Source: Vibrio mexicanus
Lineage (GTDB): Bacteria > Pseudomonadota > Gammaproteobacteria > Enterobacterales > Vibrionaceae
Direction of reading: 5' to 3'
Assembly: GCF_001012815.1 (NCBI RefSeq)
Contig: NZ_JYJP01000097.1
Location: forward strand, 1 to 64,000
Length of the DNA: 64,000 bases
Position 1 is the first letter of the stretch; each line of letters starts with the position of its first letter. The notes below the pieces were generated by a model. The model was given only the letters and a program-made list of their open reading frames with translations. It made no database searches and was not told the DNA's origin. Position numbers and translations under genes: made by a program. Shown piece by piece: positions 29,239-39,072 of the stretch.

Positions 29239-32061
29239 TTACTTCAACATAGGCTTTAAAAAGCGTGCAGTGTGCGAACCTTCGACCTGAGCGACATCTT
29301 CAGGCGTACCTTGTGCAATAATTTCACCGCCGCCTTGGCCACCTTCAGGGCCCAAATCGACAATCCAGTCTGCGGTTTTTATCACATCGAGGTTGTGTTC
29401 GATCACTACCACAGTATTGCCATGATCGCGCAATCGATGCAGAACGGTCAGCAATTGCTGAATATCGTGGAAGTGTAGACCTGTGGTCGGCTCGTCCAGA
29501 ATATACAGCGTTTTGCCCGTATCGCGTTTAGACAGCTCACGCGCCAGTTTAACACGCTGTGCTTCACCACCGGATAGTGTGGTTGCGGCCTGACCAAGAC
29601 GAATGTATGACAAACCTACATCCATCAGAGTTTGCAGTTTACGGGCGATAACAGGTACCGGATCGAAAAACTCGCGTGCATCTTCGACGGTCATGTCTAG
29701 CACCTGGTCGATACTCTTACCTTTGTAACGAACTTCTAGAGTTTCACGGTTGTAACGCTTACCTTTACAAGAATCACAAGGGACGTATACATCAGGCAAA
29801 AAGTGCATTTCTACCTTAATTACCCCATCGCCTTGGCAGGCTTCACAACGACCACCTCGAACGTTGAAGCTAAAACGTCCCGGTTTGTAGCCACGAGAAC
29901 GTGATTCTTGAGTACCGGCAAATAGTTCGCGAATTGGCGTGAATATACCCGTATAGGTCGCTGGGTTCGAGCGAGGGGTGCGTCCAATAGGGCTCTGGTC
30001 AATATCGATAACCTTATCGAAGTGCTCAAGGCCTTTAATCTGTTTATAAGCAGAAGGTTTCGCCGTGGTTGCACCATTGAGTTCGGTATGTGCAATCTTA
30101 AAGAAGGTATCGTTTATCAGTGTTGATTTCCCCGAGCCTGATACGCCTGTAATACAAGTAAACAGGCCAACTGGTAAAGAGAGGTTAACGTCTTTGAGGT
30201 TATTGCCGCTAGCTCCAATCAGCTCGACCGTTTTCTTTTTATCTGCTTTGGTACGTTCTTGAGGCACCGAAATCTCTTTAGCACCACTCAAGTATTGGCC
30301 TGTCAGAGAGTTTGGATTGGCAATGATCTCTTCCATGGTGCCTTCAGCCACAACGTTACCACCATGAACGCCAGCGCCTGGGCCGATGTCGATAACATAG
30401 TCGGCGCAACGAATCGCATCTTCATCATGCTCTACAACCAATACCGTGTTCCCAAGATCGCGCAGGTGGGTTAGTGTTTTCAGCAGGCGCTCGTTATCGC
30501 GTTGGTGCAAACCAATAGAAGGTTCATCCAACACGTACATGACACCCACTAATCCAGCACCAATTTGGCTCGCGAGTCGGATACGCTGCGCTTCACCACC
30601 AGACAATGTTTCAGCACTGCGAGATAGGTTGAGATAATTTAGGCCGACATTGACTAGGAAATGGAGTCGGTCATTAATCTCTTTCATTACCTTTTCGGCA
30701 ATTTGGGCACGCTGGCCTTCCAACTTGAGCGTTTGGAAGAAATTCAATGCATCGGCAATACTCAGCTCAACAATCTGTGGCAGTGTGGTTTCGCCAATAA
30801 ATACATTGCGCGCCTCTAATCGCAAACGAGTACCGCCACAGCTTGAGCAAGACTTAGTGGAGATGTATTTGGCGAGATCTTCTCTAACCGAGTTAGATTC
30901 AGTGTCGCGATAGCGGCGCTCTAAAGTATTGAGAATCCCTTCAAATGGATGACGTTTAACTCGGATGTCACCTCGGTCATTGACATATTTAAACTCAACC
31001 TCGGTTCTTCCTGAGCCCTTTAAGATGATCTGTTGCGTTTTTTTCGGCAGCTTTTTGAATGGTGTATTGAGGTCGAAATCAAAATGATCAGCAAGAGCAG
31101 TGAGCATCTGGAAGTAATAGTAGTTCTTTTGATCCCAACCGCGTATTGCCCCTTCAGCAAGGCTGAGGTTGTCATCTTGGATGACTCTATCCGCATCAAA
31201 ATATTGCTGAACCCCTAAGCCATCACAGGTCGGGCATGCGCCAGCTGGGTTGTTGAATGAGAAGATTCGAGGTTCAAGCTCTTCCATGCTGTAACCACAG
31301 TGCGGGCAAGAGAAGTTGGCTGAGAATACAATTTCTTCACCATCGCCATCCATTGGAGCGACGACGGCAATACCACCCGAAAGCTCCAGCGTGGTTTCAA
31401 AAGACTCGGCTAGGCGTTGTTTCAGATCATCGCGAACCTTAAAGCGGTCAACGACGACTTCGATGGTGTGTTTTTTATGCAGTTCAAGTGTTGGTGGATC
31501 GGAAAGATCGCAAGTTTCCCCATCGATACGAGCACGAATGAAACCTTGAGCTGAGAGGTTCTCTAGTGTTTTTACGTGCTCACCCTTACGTTCCTTAACG
31601 ATAGGAGCAAGCAGCATCATTTTTGAGCCTGCTGGTAGTTCTAATACTTTGTCGACCATTTGCGAGATGGTTTGGGCCGCAAGCGGAACGTGATGGTCAG
31701 GGCATCGTGGTTCACCGACACGCGCGTAGAGTAGCCTCAGGTAGTCGTAGACTTCGGTAATGGTACCAACGGTTGAACGTGGGTTATGAGAGGTAGATTT
31801 TTGTTCAATGGAAATAGCAGGAGATAAGCCTTCGATATGGTCAACGTCGGGTTTTTCCATTAACGAGAGGAACTGACGCGCATAGGCAGATAGAGATTCA
31901 ACATAGCGTCTTTGCCCTTCTGCGTACAGTGTATCGAAAGCCAAAGATGACTTACCAGAGCCAGAAAGCCCAGTCACGACAATGAGTTTATCGCGAGGGA
32001 TAGTGAGGTTAATGTCTTTGAGGTTATGGGTTCGGGCGCCCCGGATTTCTATCTGGTCCAT
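29239..32061 (-). CDS. uvrA: Excinuclease ABC subunit A
   Basis: UvrA recognises bulky DNA lesions and loads UvrB in nucleotide excision repair. The 940-residue protein has two ABC modules: Walker [14 protein letters not shown] near residue 31 and [13 protein letters not shown] near residue 640. It has two ABC signatures ([28 protein letters not shown]) and zinc-finger cysteine pairs ([18 protein letters not shown] with CDSCKGKR). Length and motifs are complete, with no frame break. A LexA-like box lies 68-83 bp upstream of the start, consistent with the SOS control known for uvrA. Confidence 0.97.
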   Translation of the reverse strand: MDQIEIRGARTHNLKDINLTIPRDKLIVVTGLSGSGKSSLAFDTLYAEGQRRYVESLSAYARQFLSLMEKPDVDHIEGLSPAISIEQKSTSHNPRSTVGTITEVYDYLRLLYARVGEPRCPDHHVPLAAQTISQMVDKVLELPAGSKMMLLAPIVKERKGEHVKTLENLSAQGFIRARIDGETCDLSDPPTLELHKKHTIEVVVDRFKVRDDLKQRLAESFETTLELSGGIAVVAPMDGDGEEIVFSANFSCPHCGYSMEELEPRIFSFNNPAGACPTCDGLGVQQYFDADRVIQDDNLSLAEGAIRGWDQKNYYYFQMLTALADHFDFDLNTPFKKLPKKTQQIILKGSGRTEVEFKYVNDRGDIRVKRHPFEGILNTLERRYRDTESNSVREDLAKYISTKSCSSCGGTRLRLEARNVFIGETTLPQIVELSIADALNFFQTLKLEGQRAQIAEKVMKEINDRLHFLVNVGLNYLNLSRSAETLSGGEAQRIRLASQIGAGLVGVMYVLDEPSIGLHQRDNERLLKTLTHLRDLGNTVLVVEHDEDAIRCADYVIDIGPGAGVHGGNVVAEGTMEEIIANPNSLTGQYLSGAKEISVPQERTKADKKKTVELIGASGNNLKDVNLSLPVGLFTCITGVSGSGKSTLINDTFFKIAHTELNGATTAKPSAYKQIKGLEHFDKVIDIDQSPIGRTPRSNPATYTGIFTPIRELFAGTQESRSRGYKPGRFSFNVRGGRCEACQGDGVIKVEMHFLPDVYVPCDSCKGKRYNRETLEVRYKGKSIDQVLDMTVEDAREFFDPVPVIARKLQTLMDVGLSYIRLGQAATTLSGGEAQRVKLARELSKRDTGKTLYILDEPTTGLHFHDIQQLLTVLHRLRDHGNTVVVIEHNLDVIKTADWIVDLGPEGGQGGGEIIAQGTPEDVAQVEGSHTARFLKPMLK

Positions 32062-32128
32062 CTTCAGTGCTCAATGAAAAACGTATTGAGGCAAGTATTA
32101 CATAGTGTGATTAATGTGCAAAGAAATA

Positions 32129-32144
32129 CTGGATAAAAAAACAG
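32129..32144 (-). promoter_or_regulatory. Candidate LexA box upstream of uvrA
   Basis: CTGG-N8-ACAG on the plus strand matches the SOS box CTGT-N8-ACAG with one mismatch. The flanking A and T extend the symmetry and the centre is A-rich. The location 68-83 bp before the uvrA start fits. Confidence 0.5.
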
Positions 32145-32170
32145 TTAAATAGTTAGAATTAAGACAACGA

Positions 32171-32198
32171 AAAAAGCAGCCATAATTGGCTGCTTTTT
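32171..32198 (-). terminator. Terminator of galU
   Basis: AAAAAGCAGCCA (32171-32182) pairs perfectly with TGGCTGCTTTTT (32187-32198) around TAAT, just after the galU stop on the minus strand. Confidence 0.9.
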
Positions 32199-32215
32199 CA
32201 CTATGAAGATCGAGC

Positions 32216-33088
32216 TTATTGCTCTTTTGTCGTCGATTGTTTATCGAGCTCTGACTTCTTCTCATCTTTCAGGTAAAGATTTTCAAAGCAGTAGTTGGTC
32301 GCTTCTATGTAGCCTTCAACACTACCGCAATCAAAGCGCTGTCCTTTGAATTTATAAGCAAGAACACAGCCAGCTTTTGCTTGCTTGAGCAGGGCATCGG
32401 TAATTTGGATCTCTCCGCCCTTACCCGGTTCAGTCTGTTCGATGAGTTCGAAAATATCCGGAGTTAGGATATATCGGCCAATGATCGCAAGATTACTTGG
32501 CGCGCTACCTGGTTCTGGTTTCTCAACCATATCATCAACACGGAACAGGTCGTCTTTAATCATTTCACCCGAAATAACACCGTACTTGTGAGTTTCATCT
32601 TCAGGGACTTCTTGCACTGCAACGATTGAGCAGCGGAACTGCTTATACAAGGCAACCATCTGAGCGAGTACGCCTTGTTGTTCGTTAACACAAAGGTCAT
32701 CGGCAAGAACGACAGCAAACGGCTCATCGCCGACCAATTCACGGCCAGTTAAAATTGCATGACCCAAGCCTTTCATTTCACGTTGACGAATGTAAGTAAA
32801 GTTAGCGCTGTCGATGATTTCGCGAATATCGACCAGTAACTCTTCCTTATTGGTGCCGTTTATCTGATGCTCCAGCTCATAGTTCTTATCGAAGTGGTCC
32901 ATGATGGAATGCTTACCACGACCAGTGACAATACACATGCCGTCCATGCCTGCTTGAATGGCTTCTTCAACGCCATATTCAATAAGCGGTTTGTTGACGA
33001 CTGGCATCATCTCTTTTGGCATAGATTTAGTTGCTGGAAGGAAACGTGTTCCATAACCTGCTGCGGGGAAAAGGCACTTCTTGATCAT
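32216..33088 (-). CDS. galU: UTP-glucose-1-phosphate uridylyltransferase
   Basis: GalU makes UDP-glucose for LPS, capsule and galactose metabolism. The 290-residue protein begins with the nucleotide-binding motif KKCLFPAAGYGTRFLPATKS and contains FAVVLADDLC, YGVISGEM and VEKPEPGSAPSN. The open frame extends 27 codons further to 33169, but that extension reads through a hairpin and into the 162-bp repeat. ATG 33088, with AAGGGTT before it, gives the family start. The UDP-glucose product may also feed the glycans used by PglL nearby, which is speculation. Confidence 0.95.
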   Translation of the reverse strand: MIKKCLFPAAGYGTRFLPATKSMPKEMMPVVNKPLIEYGVEEAIQAGMDGMCIVTGRGKHSIMDHFDKNYELEHQINGTNKEELLVDIREIIDSANFTYIRQREMKGLGHAILTGRELVGDEPFAVVLADDLCVNEQQGVLAQMVALYKQFRCSIVAVQEVPEDETHKYGVISGEMIKDDLFRVDDMVEKPEPGSAPSNLAIIGRYILTPDIFELIEQTEPGKGGEIQITDALLKQAKAGCVLAYKFKGQRFDCGSVEGYIEATNYCFENLYLKDEKKSELDKQSTTKEQ

Positions 33089-33104
33089 TGTATAACCCTT
33101 TTTG

Positions 33105-33133
33105 CCCGCATCATTTCCTGTGCGGGCTTTTTT
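33105..33133 (+). other. Hairpin with T tract, terminator orientation on plus strand, in galU leader
   Basis: GCCCGCA pairs with TGCGGGC (7 bp, loop about 10 bases) and is followed by TTTTTT on the plus strand. No plus-strand gene ends here. In the galU mRNA it forms a leader hairpin preceded by an A run, about 20 bases before the ATG. Confidence 0.55.
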
Positions 33134-33158
33134 ATGAACCGAATTGTCCTTGAGGCTC

Positions 33159-33320
33159 ATACTAATCACAGTAAGTAAGTGGTCATAAATAGCGTAGGAA
33201 AAACACTTGAAAACAAGGCGGAAATTTTCGATAAGTAGTTATCCTACAATCAAAATTTCTAACGATGTTATCGAGTGTTTTAACAAGCTAGAATGAGCAG
33301 TTATTTACTACGATTGGTAT
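33159..33320. repeat. 162-bp repeat with 28-base terminal inverted repeats
   Basis: The left end ATACTAATCACAGTAAGTAA and the right end (as its complement ATACCAATCGTAGTAAATAA) match at 22 of 28 bases when the full 28-base ends are compared. The inner arms also pair in part (AAACACT with AGTGTTTT, GAAATTTT with AAAATTTC). The whole element can fold into one long imperfect hairpin. No open frame is credible. This has the shape of a MITE. It fills the gap between galU and qstR. Confidence 0.75.
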
Positions 33321-33327
33321 TAAATAG

Positions 33328-33975
33328 CTAAGACGTTAAATTTTGATTGGCCCATGCTATCGCTTGCACGCGATTTTTAACAGAGAGTTTTTTAAAAATC
33401 TGATAAAGGTGAGATTTTACCGTGAATTCACTGATGAAAAGACTGTCCGCAATCTGTGTATTTGAACCACCAGATTGCAAACTGCGCAGTATTTGTAACT
33501 CGCGCGTAGTGAGATCGACAGTGACAGGGGAGGTATTGGTATCCACTACATGGCGATAGTAGTGCAGAAGCTGGCTAGCTACTTTTCTTGGTAGCCAGTT
33601 CTGGCTGTTAATGATCTCGCCACAACCCTTGGCGATTTCCTCGATGGAGTCTGTTTTATAGAACAGGCCTTTCAAGTTTCCGAAGGTGAGCAGTTCTTCC
33701 GTAGTCAGACGTTGCTCCACATTGAATACAATGGTTTCGTAATTTTTGTTTGTCAGTGGTAAGTTCAGAACTTGCTTACGCAACTGTTTATGAGACTGAT
33801 AGTCAATAAGCAATATTTTGTGTCGATGCGTCGGAGAGGCCTGCATTAACTCTTGAGCCTCTATGATAGGTATGGTGATTCTTAGCGCACTCTGAATGTC
33901 GGCAACATAAGGGTAATCTAGGGTTTTATCCTCACACAAAAAGTAAATAGTACGCGCATAGGTACTCTTTCCCAT
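33328..33975 (-). CDS. qstR: LuxR-type regulator QstR-like
   Basis: The 215-residue protein has an N-terminal receiver-like domain (about 1-125), lacking a clear phosphoacceptor pattern, and a C-terminal LuxR/GerE helix-turn-helix at about 155-206 (LTTRELQILRSLQSGGSNTQ, FTVKSHLYQIFKKL). The segment WLPR at 127-130 lies where VpsT-type regulators carry the c-di-GMP motif W[FLM][TS]R. In V. cholerae the gene between galU and ssb is qstR, which links quorum sensing and TfoX to competence and type VI secretion. The name rests on this position and fold. AAGGAAT precedes ATG 33975. Confidence 0.8.
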   Translation of the reverse strand: MGKSTYARTIYFLCEDKTLDYPYVADIQSALRITIPIIEAQELMQASPTHRHKILLIDYQSHKQLRKQVLNLPLTNKNYETIVFNVEQRLTTEELLTFGNLKGLFYKTDSIEEIAKGCGEIINSQNWLPRKVASQLLHYYRHVVDTNTSPVTVDLTTRELQILRSLQSGGSNTQIADSLFISEFTVKSHLYQIFKKLSVKNRVQAIAWANQNLTS

Positions 33976-34259
33976 TTTGATTCCTTTTTATTGGTTGTTG
34001 TTTGGCGCTTAACATGAATGAGAAACCCAATAAGTGCGAATTGAGAACGTCAAATTGCGTCAAGTTTCATATTGCAAGGTAACGGAGAAATTTGTCATTA
34101 GACCTAGCCTTGGACGATCATCAAAAAATTGCTCCAGATCTTAACTACCTAAAGATGATTTGAGGCCTAGAGCGTGGATTTGAGATTTGTGCGAGTAAGA
34201 AAGCGTGCTATCCTAGTGCGCTATTTTTATAACACTCGTGAATCAAGACGGAGCGAAAC

Positions 34260-34808
34260 ATGGCAAGCCGTGGAGTAAACAAAGTTATCCTAGTGGGTAA
34301 TCTAGGTAACGACCCTGAAATTCGATACATGCCAAGCGGTGGCGCTGTGGCAAACATTACGATTGCGACGTCTGAATCGTGGCGTGATAAAGCGACTGGT
34401 GAACAGCGCGAAAAAACAGAATGGCACCGTGTTGCGCTGTTTGGAAAACTGGCTGAAGTAGCGGGTGAATACCTACGTAAAGGTTCACAGGTTTACATTG
34501 AAGGCCAGCTTCAGACGCGTAAATGGCAAGACCAAAGTGGCCAAGACCGTTACACAACGGAAGTTGTAGTACAGGGCTTCAACGGTGTAATGCAAATGTT
34601 AGGTGGCCGAGCTCAAGGTGGAGCGCCAGGTCAGCAGATGGGCGGACAAGCACCGCAACAAGGCGGTTGGGGCCAACCTCAGCAACCTGCGATGCAACAG
34701 CCACATCAACCTCAGCAGCAAGCACCACAGAAACAGCAAGCTCCGTCGCAAGCTCAGCCACAATACAATGAGCCACCAATGGATTTTGACGACGATATCC
34801 CATTCTAA
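34260..34808 (+). CDS. ssb: Single-stranded DNA-binding protein
   Basis: The 182-residue SSB has an OB fold at about residues 1-112, beginning [20 protein letters not shown] Gly/Gln/Pro-rich flexible linker covers about 113-170, and the acidic tip ends MDFDDDIPF, which recruits replication and repair partners. The length is close to E. coli SSB at 178. The low-complexity linker produces several overlapping false frames on both strands. ssb and uvrA are direct neighbours in E. coli; here galU, qstR and a repeat lie between them. Confidence 0.97.
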   Translation: MASRGVNKVILVGNLGNDPEIRYMPSGGAVANITIATSESWRDKATGEQREKTEWHRVALFGKLAEVAGEYLRKGSQVYIEGQLQTRKWQDQSGQDRYTTEVVVQGFNGVMQMLGGRAQGGAPGQQMGGQAPQQGGWGQPQQPAMQQPHQPQQQAPQKQQAPSQAQPQYNEPPMDFDDDIPF

Positions 34809-34821
34809 TCGTTTGATGTTG

Positions 34822-34851
34822 AAAAAAAGCCGCGGATTCCGCGGTTTTTTT
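34822..34851 (+). terminator. Terminator of ssb
   Basis: CCGCGG pairs with CCGCGG around ATT, extended by flanking A and T runs; it ends in T7. Confidence 0.9.
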
Positions 34852-34959
34852 ATATAGTAAACAATCAGCTAATCAATAGTTTTACATGTTTCATATCATT
34901 GATTTGCACCTCACTTGGGACTTAGCTCAAGCACAGCATTGAAAAGGAATTCAAGGTCT

Positions 34960-36969
34960 ATGAGGTACACCCCGACCTTAAAGCTTAGTACGCGTCTAGT
35001 CGCGTTCGTTACCGTCATTGTGATTAGCGCAATGTTCATCTTGTTTATTGGTGGCACGCTATCAATTAAACGGATCGGGCATGACTACTTGAACCACTAC
35101 CTAGAAGGGATAGTGGATGTTGTTGACAAAGAAATGAGTGATCCCGAAGCCGCTTCATCCATGCAAAGGTGGATGCCTAAGCTTCTTAAAGCATCAAATA
35201 TCGTTGAGATGGAGCTGTCGTCAACCGCAGGTGTGGTTTACCGTTTTAAAGACACCGCCTCAAATGTTCCCAAAGAACGGCTGTTTAGCCGCGATTTTGA
35301 CTTAGAGCGTAACAACGGGTATCAAATCAACCTAAAGGCGGTCCCACCTTATTTTGATGTAAGTTATTCCTTTAGCACACTATGGAGCATCACCTTAGCG
35401 GTAGTGCTGGTGATTTTTTGCTTGATGCGCGGTGTCAAATGGTTGAAAGAACAACTCCATGGCTCGGAGCTGCTGGAAGAGCGAGGTAGGATGATCCTTG
35501 CAGGACGTGTTGAACAGCATGCGAAAGGTGACTTGAGAGAGTGGCCTTTTACCGCTAGTGAAGCGCTCGATGTGCTGATCGAGGAGCTTCAGGATGCTCG
35601 CCAAGAACGCAGTCGTTTCGACACCTTTATACGTACTCAAACCTTCTTAGATCAACTAACCGGTACGGCGAATCGAGTCTTGTTTGATAACAAACTCGAG
35701 TCGACTTTATCTGAGGCTGGCGCGCATGGTGGTGTAATGTTGCTGCGCATCGATGACTGGGATGATATTCACGATGAGAGTGGTAAAAAGGCCGCAGATG
35801 ACTTTGTCGTTGAGGTCGGCGAGGGTTTATCAAACATCTTACAACGTTACCCTGATGTGATGTTGTCTCGTTATTACGATTCAGATTTTGCTATCTTTGC
35901 CCCGAGTCTAGGGACAAAAGAGATAGGGGCATTAGCAGCAAGTTGCTTGAAGCAACTAGAAAAAATTGTTCCACCCGAGCCGTTAGAGCCCGATAACTGG
36001 TGCCATGTGGGTGTAACCATGTTCCAGGAAGGGGAGCGTCAGGGCAAAATCTTAGATGAGGCCGAAACGGCATTGAAGAGCGCTCAATTGCAGCGTATTA
36101 ATACTTGGACACGTTACCAAAAAGAAGCCAACCCGACTCATGAGCGTGGTAGCGTGAGATGGCGCACTCTGTTTGACAAAGCGTTATGCCCAAGCAAACT
36201 CTACATTTTTGAGCAGCCTTGTTACCTCATAGGCGAAAATCGCAGTAAGTCGCTGCTTCATCATGAGTTGTTTGCTCGAATCGACGATCCTGATGCTGGA
36301 GTCATTAAAGCGTCTCGATTTAGCTCAGCCATCGAGACCGTTGGTTATCAAACCATTCTAGACAAAGCGGTTTTTTCTCTAATAGTCAAATTCTTGAAGG
36401 CGTCAAATAATCGCTTGTGTTATTCTATTAACCTGTACGTTGTTCCGTTTGCAGAGAAAAAGTACGTTCGTTGGTTTAGAGATGAACTATTGCAGCTTCC
36501 AATGGAAACTCGGCGACGACTTACTTTTGAATTGAGCGAATCTAGCTTGGTTAAACACCTGGATTATATGCGCCCAGTTGTGAAGATGGTTGCAGGAATG
36601 GGATGTAAAGTGTGTGTAGGGCAAGCGGGACGCTCAATTGTTAGCACTCACTATTTAAAAGATCTCGAAATAGACTACCTTAAATTACATAGAAGCTTGA
36701 TAAAACAGATAGATCGACGTGATGAGAACCAGCTGTTTGTTCGAAGCTTACTTGGTGCATCCGCTGGAACAAAAACGAAAGTAATTGCTGTCGGTGTTGA
36801 TACGAGACAAGAGCGAAATACATTGTTAGATCTTGGTATTCAAGGTGTTCAAGGGCGCTTCTATCAACCAGAACAACAGTTGATTCCGAAAATTGAACAA
36901 CAGACGACAGAAGTAAAACCGGTACAAAAAGTCACAATTGGCCGCAGAAATCGCTGGCGTAAGAAGTAA
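34960..36969 (+). CDS. csrD: CsrD/MshH family RNase E specificity factor
   Basis: This 669-residue inner-membrane protein has two transmembrane segments (about 14-36 and 145-165) around a periplasmic loop, then a HAMP-like region, a degenerate GGDEF domain and a degenerate EAL domain. The GGDEF site reads RYYDSD near residue 303 and the EAL site reads HHELFARI near residue 433, so neither enzymatic activity is expected. CsrD targets the regulatory RNAs CsrB/C for RNase E decay; in V. cholerae the gene is called mshH at the edge of the MSHA locus. ATG 34960 is chosen over an upstream in-frame start at 34915 because AAGGAAT precedes it and the N terminus fits. Confidence 0.92.
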   Translation: MRYTPTLKLSTRLVAFVTVIVISAMFILFIGGTLSIKRIGHDYLNHYLEGIVDVVDKEMSDPEAASSMQRWMPKLLKASNIVEMELSSTAGVVYRFKDTASNVPKERLFSRDFDLERNNGYQINLKAVPPYFDVSYSFSTLWSITLAVVLVIFCLMRGVKWLKEQLHGSELLEERGRMILAGRVEQHAKGDLREWPFTASEALDVLIEELQDARQERSRFDTFIRTQTFLDQLTGTANRVLFDNKLESTLSEAGAHGGVMLLRIDDWDDIHDESGKKAADDFVVEVGEGLSNILQRYPDVMLSRYYDSDFAIFAPSLGTKEIGALAASCLKQLEKIVPPEPLEPDNWCHVGVTMFQEGERQGKILDEAETALKSAQLQRINTWTRYQKEANPTHERGSVRWRTLFDKALCPSKLYIFEQPCYLIGENRSKSLLHHELFARIDDPDAGVIKASRFSSAIETVGYQTILDKAVFSLIVKFLKASNNRLCYSINLYVVPFAEKKYVRWFRDELLQLPMETRRRLTFELSESSLVKHLDYMRPVVKMVAGMGCKVCVGQAGRSIVSTHYLKDLEIDYLKLHRSLIKQIDRRDENQLFVRSLLGASAGTKTKVIAVGVDTRQERNTLLDLGIQGVQGRFYQPEQQLIPKIEQQTTEVKPVQKVTIGRRNRWRKK

Positions 36970-36980
36970 AGAACTAGACG

Positions 36981-38423
36981 ATGGACATTAAGGCATTATT
37001 TAAACAACTCACCTCAAAAGCCTCTAATGCGGCGCGCGTTTTTGTCGTCGTGCAGCCCAGTGCTATCTATCTTTCCTCGCCAAGTTTGTCTATCGAGGAA
37101 GGTGAAGCAGAATTTCCAGTTGAGGGTGATTGGTTATCAACCCTTGAGAAAGCCATCTCCTCATTGAAAGCCGCATCTTTGTCGGTCGACGTTGTGCTCC
37201 ATTCAAATCTGTATCAAAGCTACCAGATTGATAAACCCAACGTTCCAAGAGAAGAGTGGAGTTCGGCACTACCGTTTCTTCTCAAAGACCTGATCACTGA
37301 AAAAGTGACTGATATCGTTGCCGATGCTGCTTTAGTTCCCGGAAATAACAAAGTCCAAGCCTACGTTGTGGCGAAATCACTGGTGCTCGATCTTCTTCAA
37401 CGAGTGACAAGTTCTGGCCATACCATGGGGCGATTACTTATTGAAGACGACGTGTGGGGACATTCGGCGGGTGAGTTGAGCAACTTCCTGTTGCTCCAAC
37501 GTAGTAAAGATAGCAGCTTCAGAGTCAGTGCTTTTGTTGATAACAAGTGTGCTTTCCAAAGAACGATGCGAGGCGTTGTCGCCCCGCTAACTGGCGTTGC
37601 GAGCAGTGCCTTACAGCTTGATGGCGTTGCCTTAGAACTTCAGCGCTCCATTGATTACCTCTCGTCGCAACTCAAGGGAACGTCTCTACACCAGTTAAAA
37701 GTCTGCTGTGATGAAGAGCAGCACGATGAACTTGCCCAATCTCTGGATGAACGTTTGAGCGTTAAAGTCTCTCGCTTATCCGATAATGCAGACGTCAGCG
37801 GTCAAGTACTGGCGCAACATGTCACAGAGATTGAATCGGACGATATCAACCTTTTCCCTGCTCACCTCCAACCGAAGCAAGAAAGATTCACGCTGGCTAA
37901 CGTAGTCGCGGTATGGGCCTTAGTTGCGGTTATGCTGTTAGGTGGTTTTGGTTATTACAAAATGCAAAACAGCTCGCTTGAGAGTGAACTAATAGTGGTT
38001 CAATCTCAGCAGGCAAAGCTTAACTCTCAATTGCGGGAACTACAGGGTCAGCTGGCCGAGCATAAGCCGTCAGCTGAAAAAATTGCCGCGGTCAATCGAT
38101 TGAAATTAGAAGTTCAAGCACAACAGGGCGCACTGAAGGCAGTCGGTGAATTTGATGAGTCTCAGCAACTCGGGTATTCCGGCATTATGCGCTCTTTAGC
38201 ACAACTTGGGCGCAACGATATCTCACTCAACTACATTCTCATTGATGAACACAACTTGGATTTGAAAGGGCTGGCTCGTGATGCGCAAGCGATTCCAAAC
38301 TGGGTAAATCAGTTTAAAACAGAGTTGAGTTTAATTGGTCGTGCTTTTGAGAAGCTAAACATTGCTCGCAATGAGGACAACATTATTACCTTTGAGTTGA
38401 AAACCAAAGGGGGTACTCAGTAA
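36981..38423 (+). CDS. mshI: MSHA biogenesis protein MshI
   Basis: The 480-residue protein combines an actin-like PilM-type N-terminal domain (to about residue 290) with a PilN-like part: one transmembrane helix (VVAVWALVAVMLLGGFGYY, about residues 310-328), a coiled coil and a small periplasmic domain. It should help align the inner-membrane assembly platform of the MSHA pilus. It starts 11 bp after csrD and its stop overlaps the ATG of mshJ (TAATG), so the genes are coupled. Names follow the V. cholerae locus order. Confidence 0.9.
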   Translation: MDIKALFKQLTSKASNAARVFVVVQPSAIYLSSPSLSIEEGEAEFPVEGDWLSTLEKAISSLKAASLSVDVVLHSNLYQSYQIDKPNVPREEWSSALPFLLKDLITEKVTDIVADAALVPGNNKVQAYVVAKSLVLDLLQRVTSSGHTMGRLLIEDDVWGHSAGELSNFLLLQRSKDSSFRVSAFVDNKCAFQRTMRGVVAPLTGVASSALQLDGVALELQRSIDYLSSQLKGTSLHQLKVCCDEEQHDELAQSLDERLSVKVSRLSDNADVSGQVLAQHVTEIESDDINLFPAHLQPKQERFTLANVVAVWALVAVMLLGGFGYYKMQNSSLESELIVVQSQQAKLNSQLRELQGQLAEHKPSAEKIAAVNRLKLEVQAQQGALKAVGEFDESQQLGYSGIMRSLAQLGRNDISLNYILIDEHNLDLKGLARDAQAIPNWVNQFKTELSLIGRAFEKLNIARNEDNIITFELKTKGGTQ

Positions 38424-39072
38424 TGAATCAAACTTGGCAGATGTTAGGTGAAAAGTTTGGCGCATTGAGTGAGCGCGAAAAGTGGCTTATTTCAGGTTGT
38501 GGCTTGGTTGCCATTGTGATGCTTCTATTTACGCTGGTTTTAGAGCCGAGTGTAATTAAGCATGGTGATTTAAAGCAGCAACTGCAAAGTCAATCGCAAC
38601 AAAATCAAAAGACTGAAGCTGATATTTTATTGGCGACAGCAAAACTCAAACGCGATCCGGACCAAGATATTGATATTGAGCTTGAGAAGTTATCTAAACA
38701 GAGCCTTCAACAAGCTGCAGAGCTTGAGCAAATTTTAGGGACACTCATTACTCCTTCGCAAATGGCAATCATGCTGGAGGGCGTCTTAGCAGGAACTAGC
38801 GGTTTAGAACTGGTCTCCCTTGAGTCGCAAACAGCGGAGCTTATCTCTGGAACCCAAGAGGCGAGTAATTATAATGGTTATTTTATCCACCCTGTTCGCC
38901 TAGAGTTAACTGGCGATTATTTCTCAATACTTAAATACCTCGAGACGCTGGAGTCTCTGCCAGTGAACTATTATTGGAGAAGCTTTCAATATTCGGTAGA
39001 GGAGTACCCGAAAGCGCGTTTAGCTCTTGAGTTTATACATTGGGCACAAGACAGGAGTTCATTGGTGGCTAA
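38423..39072 (+). CDS. mshJ: MSHA biogenesis protein MshJ, frameshift near 3' end
   Basis: MshJ is a PilO-like inner-membrane protein: a short cytoplasmic start, one transmembrane helix (about residues 20-42), a coiled coil with many Gln and Lys, and a periplasmic ferredoxin-like domain (ILKYLETLESLPVNYYWRSF). As sequenced, the frame runs into mshK and gives a false 322-residue fusion. Restoring one G near 39031 (GAG-GTT) gives LEVYTLGTRQEFIGG and a stop at 39070-39072, a 216-residue protein. A ribosome binding site for mshK lies just before that stop, which confirms two separate genes. Confidence 0.88.

Noticed and set aside
33089..33169. Extra 27 N-terminal residues on GalU
   Set aside because: The stretch codes across a GC hairpin and the end of the 162-bp repeat; the family start KKCLFPAAG is at 33088.
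34523..34857. Several open frames on both strands overlapping the 3' part of ssb
   Set aside because: They are by-products of the Gln/Gly/Pro-rich linker codons of SSB.
34960..36969. csrD as an active diguanylate cyclase or phosphodiesterase
   Set aside because: The GGDEF site reads RYYDSD and the EAL site reads HELFARI, so the catalytic residues are missing.
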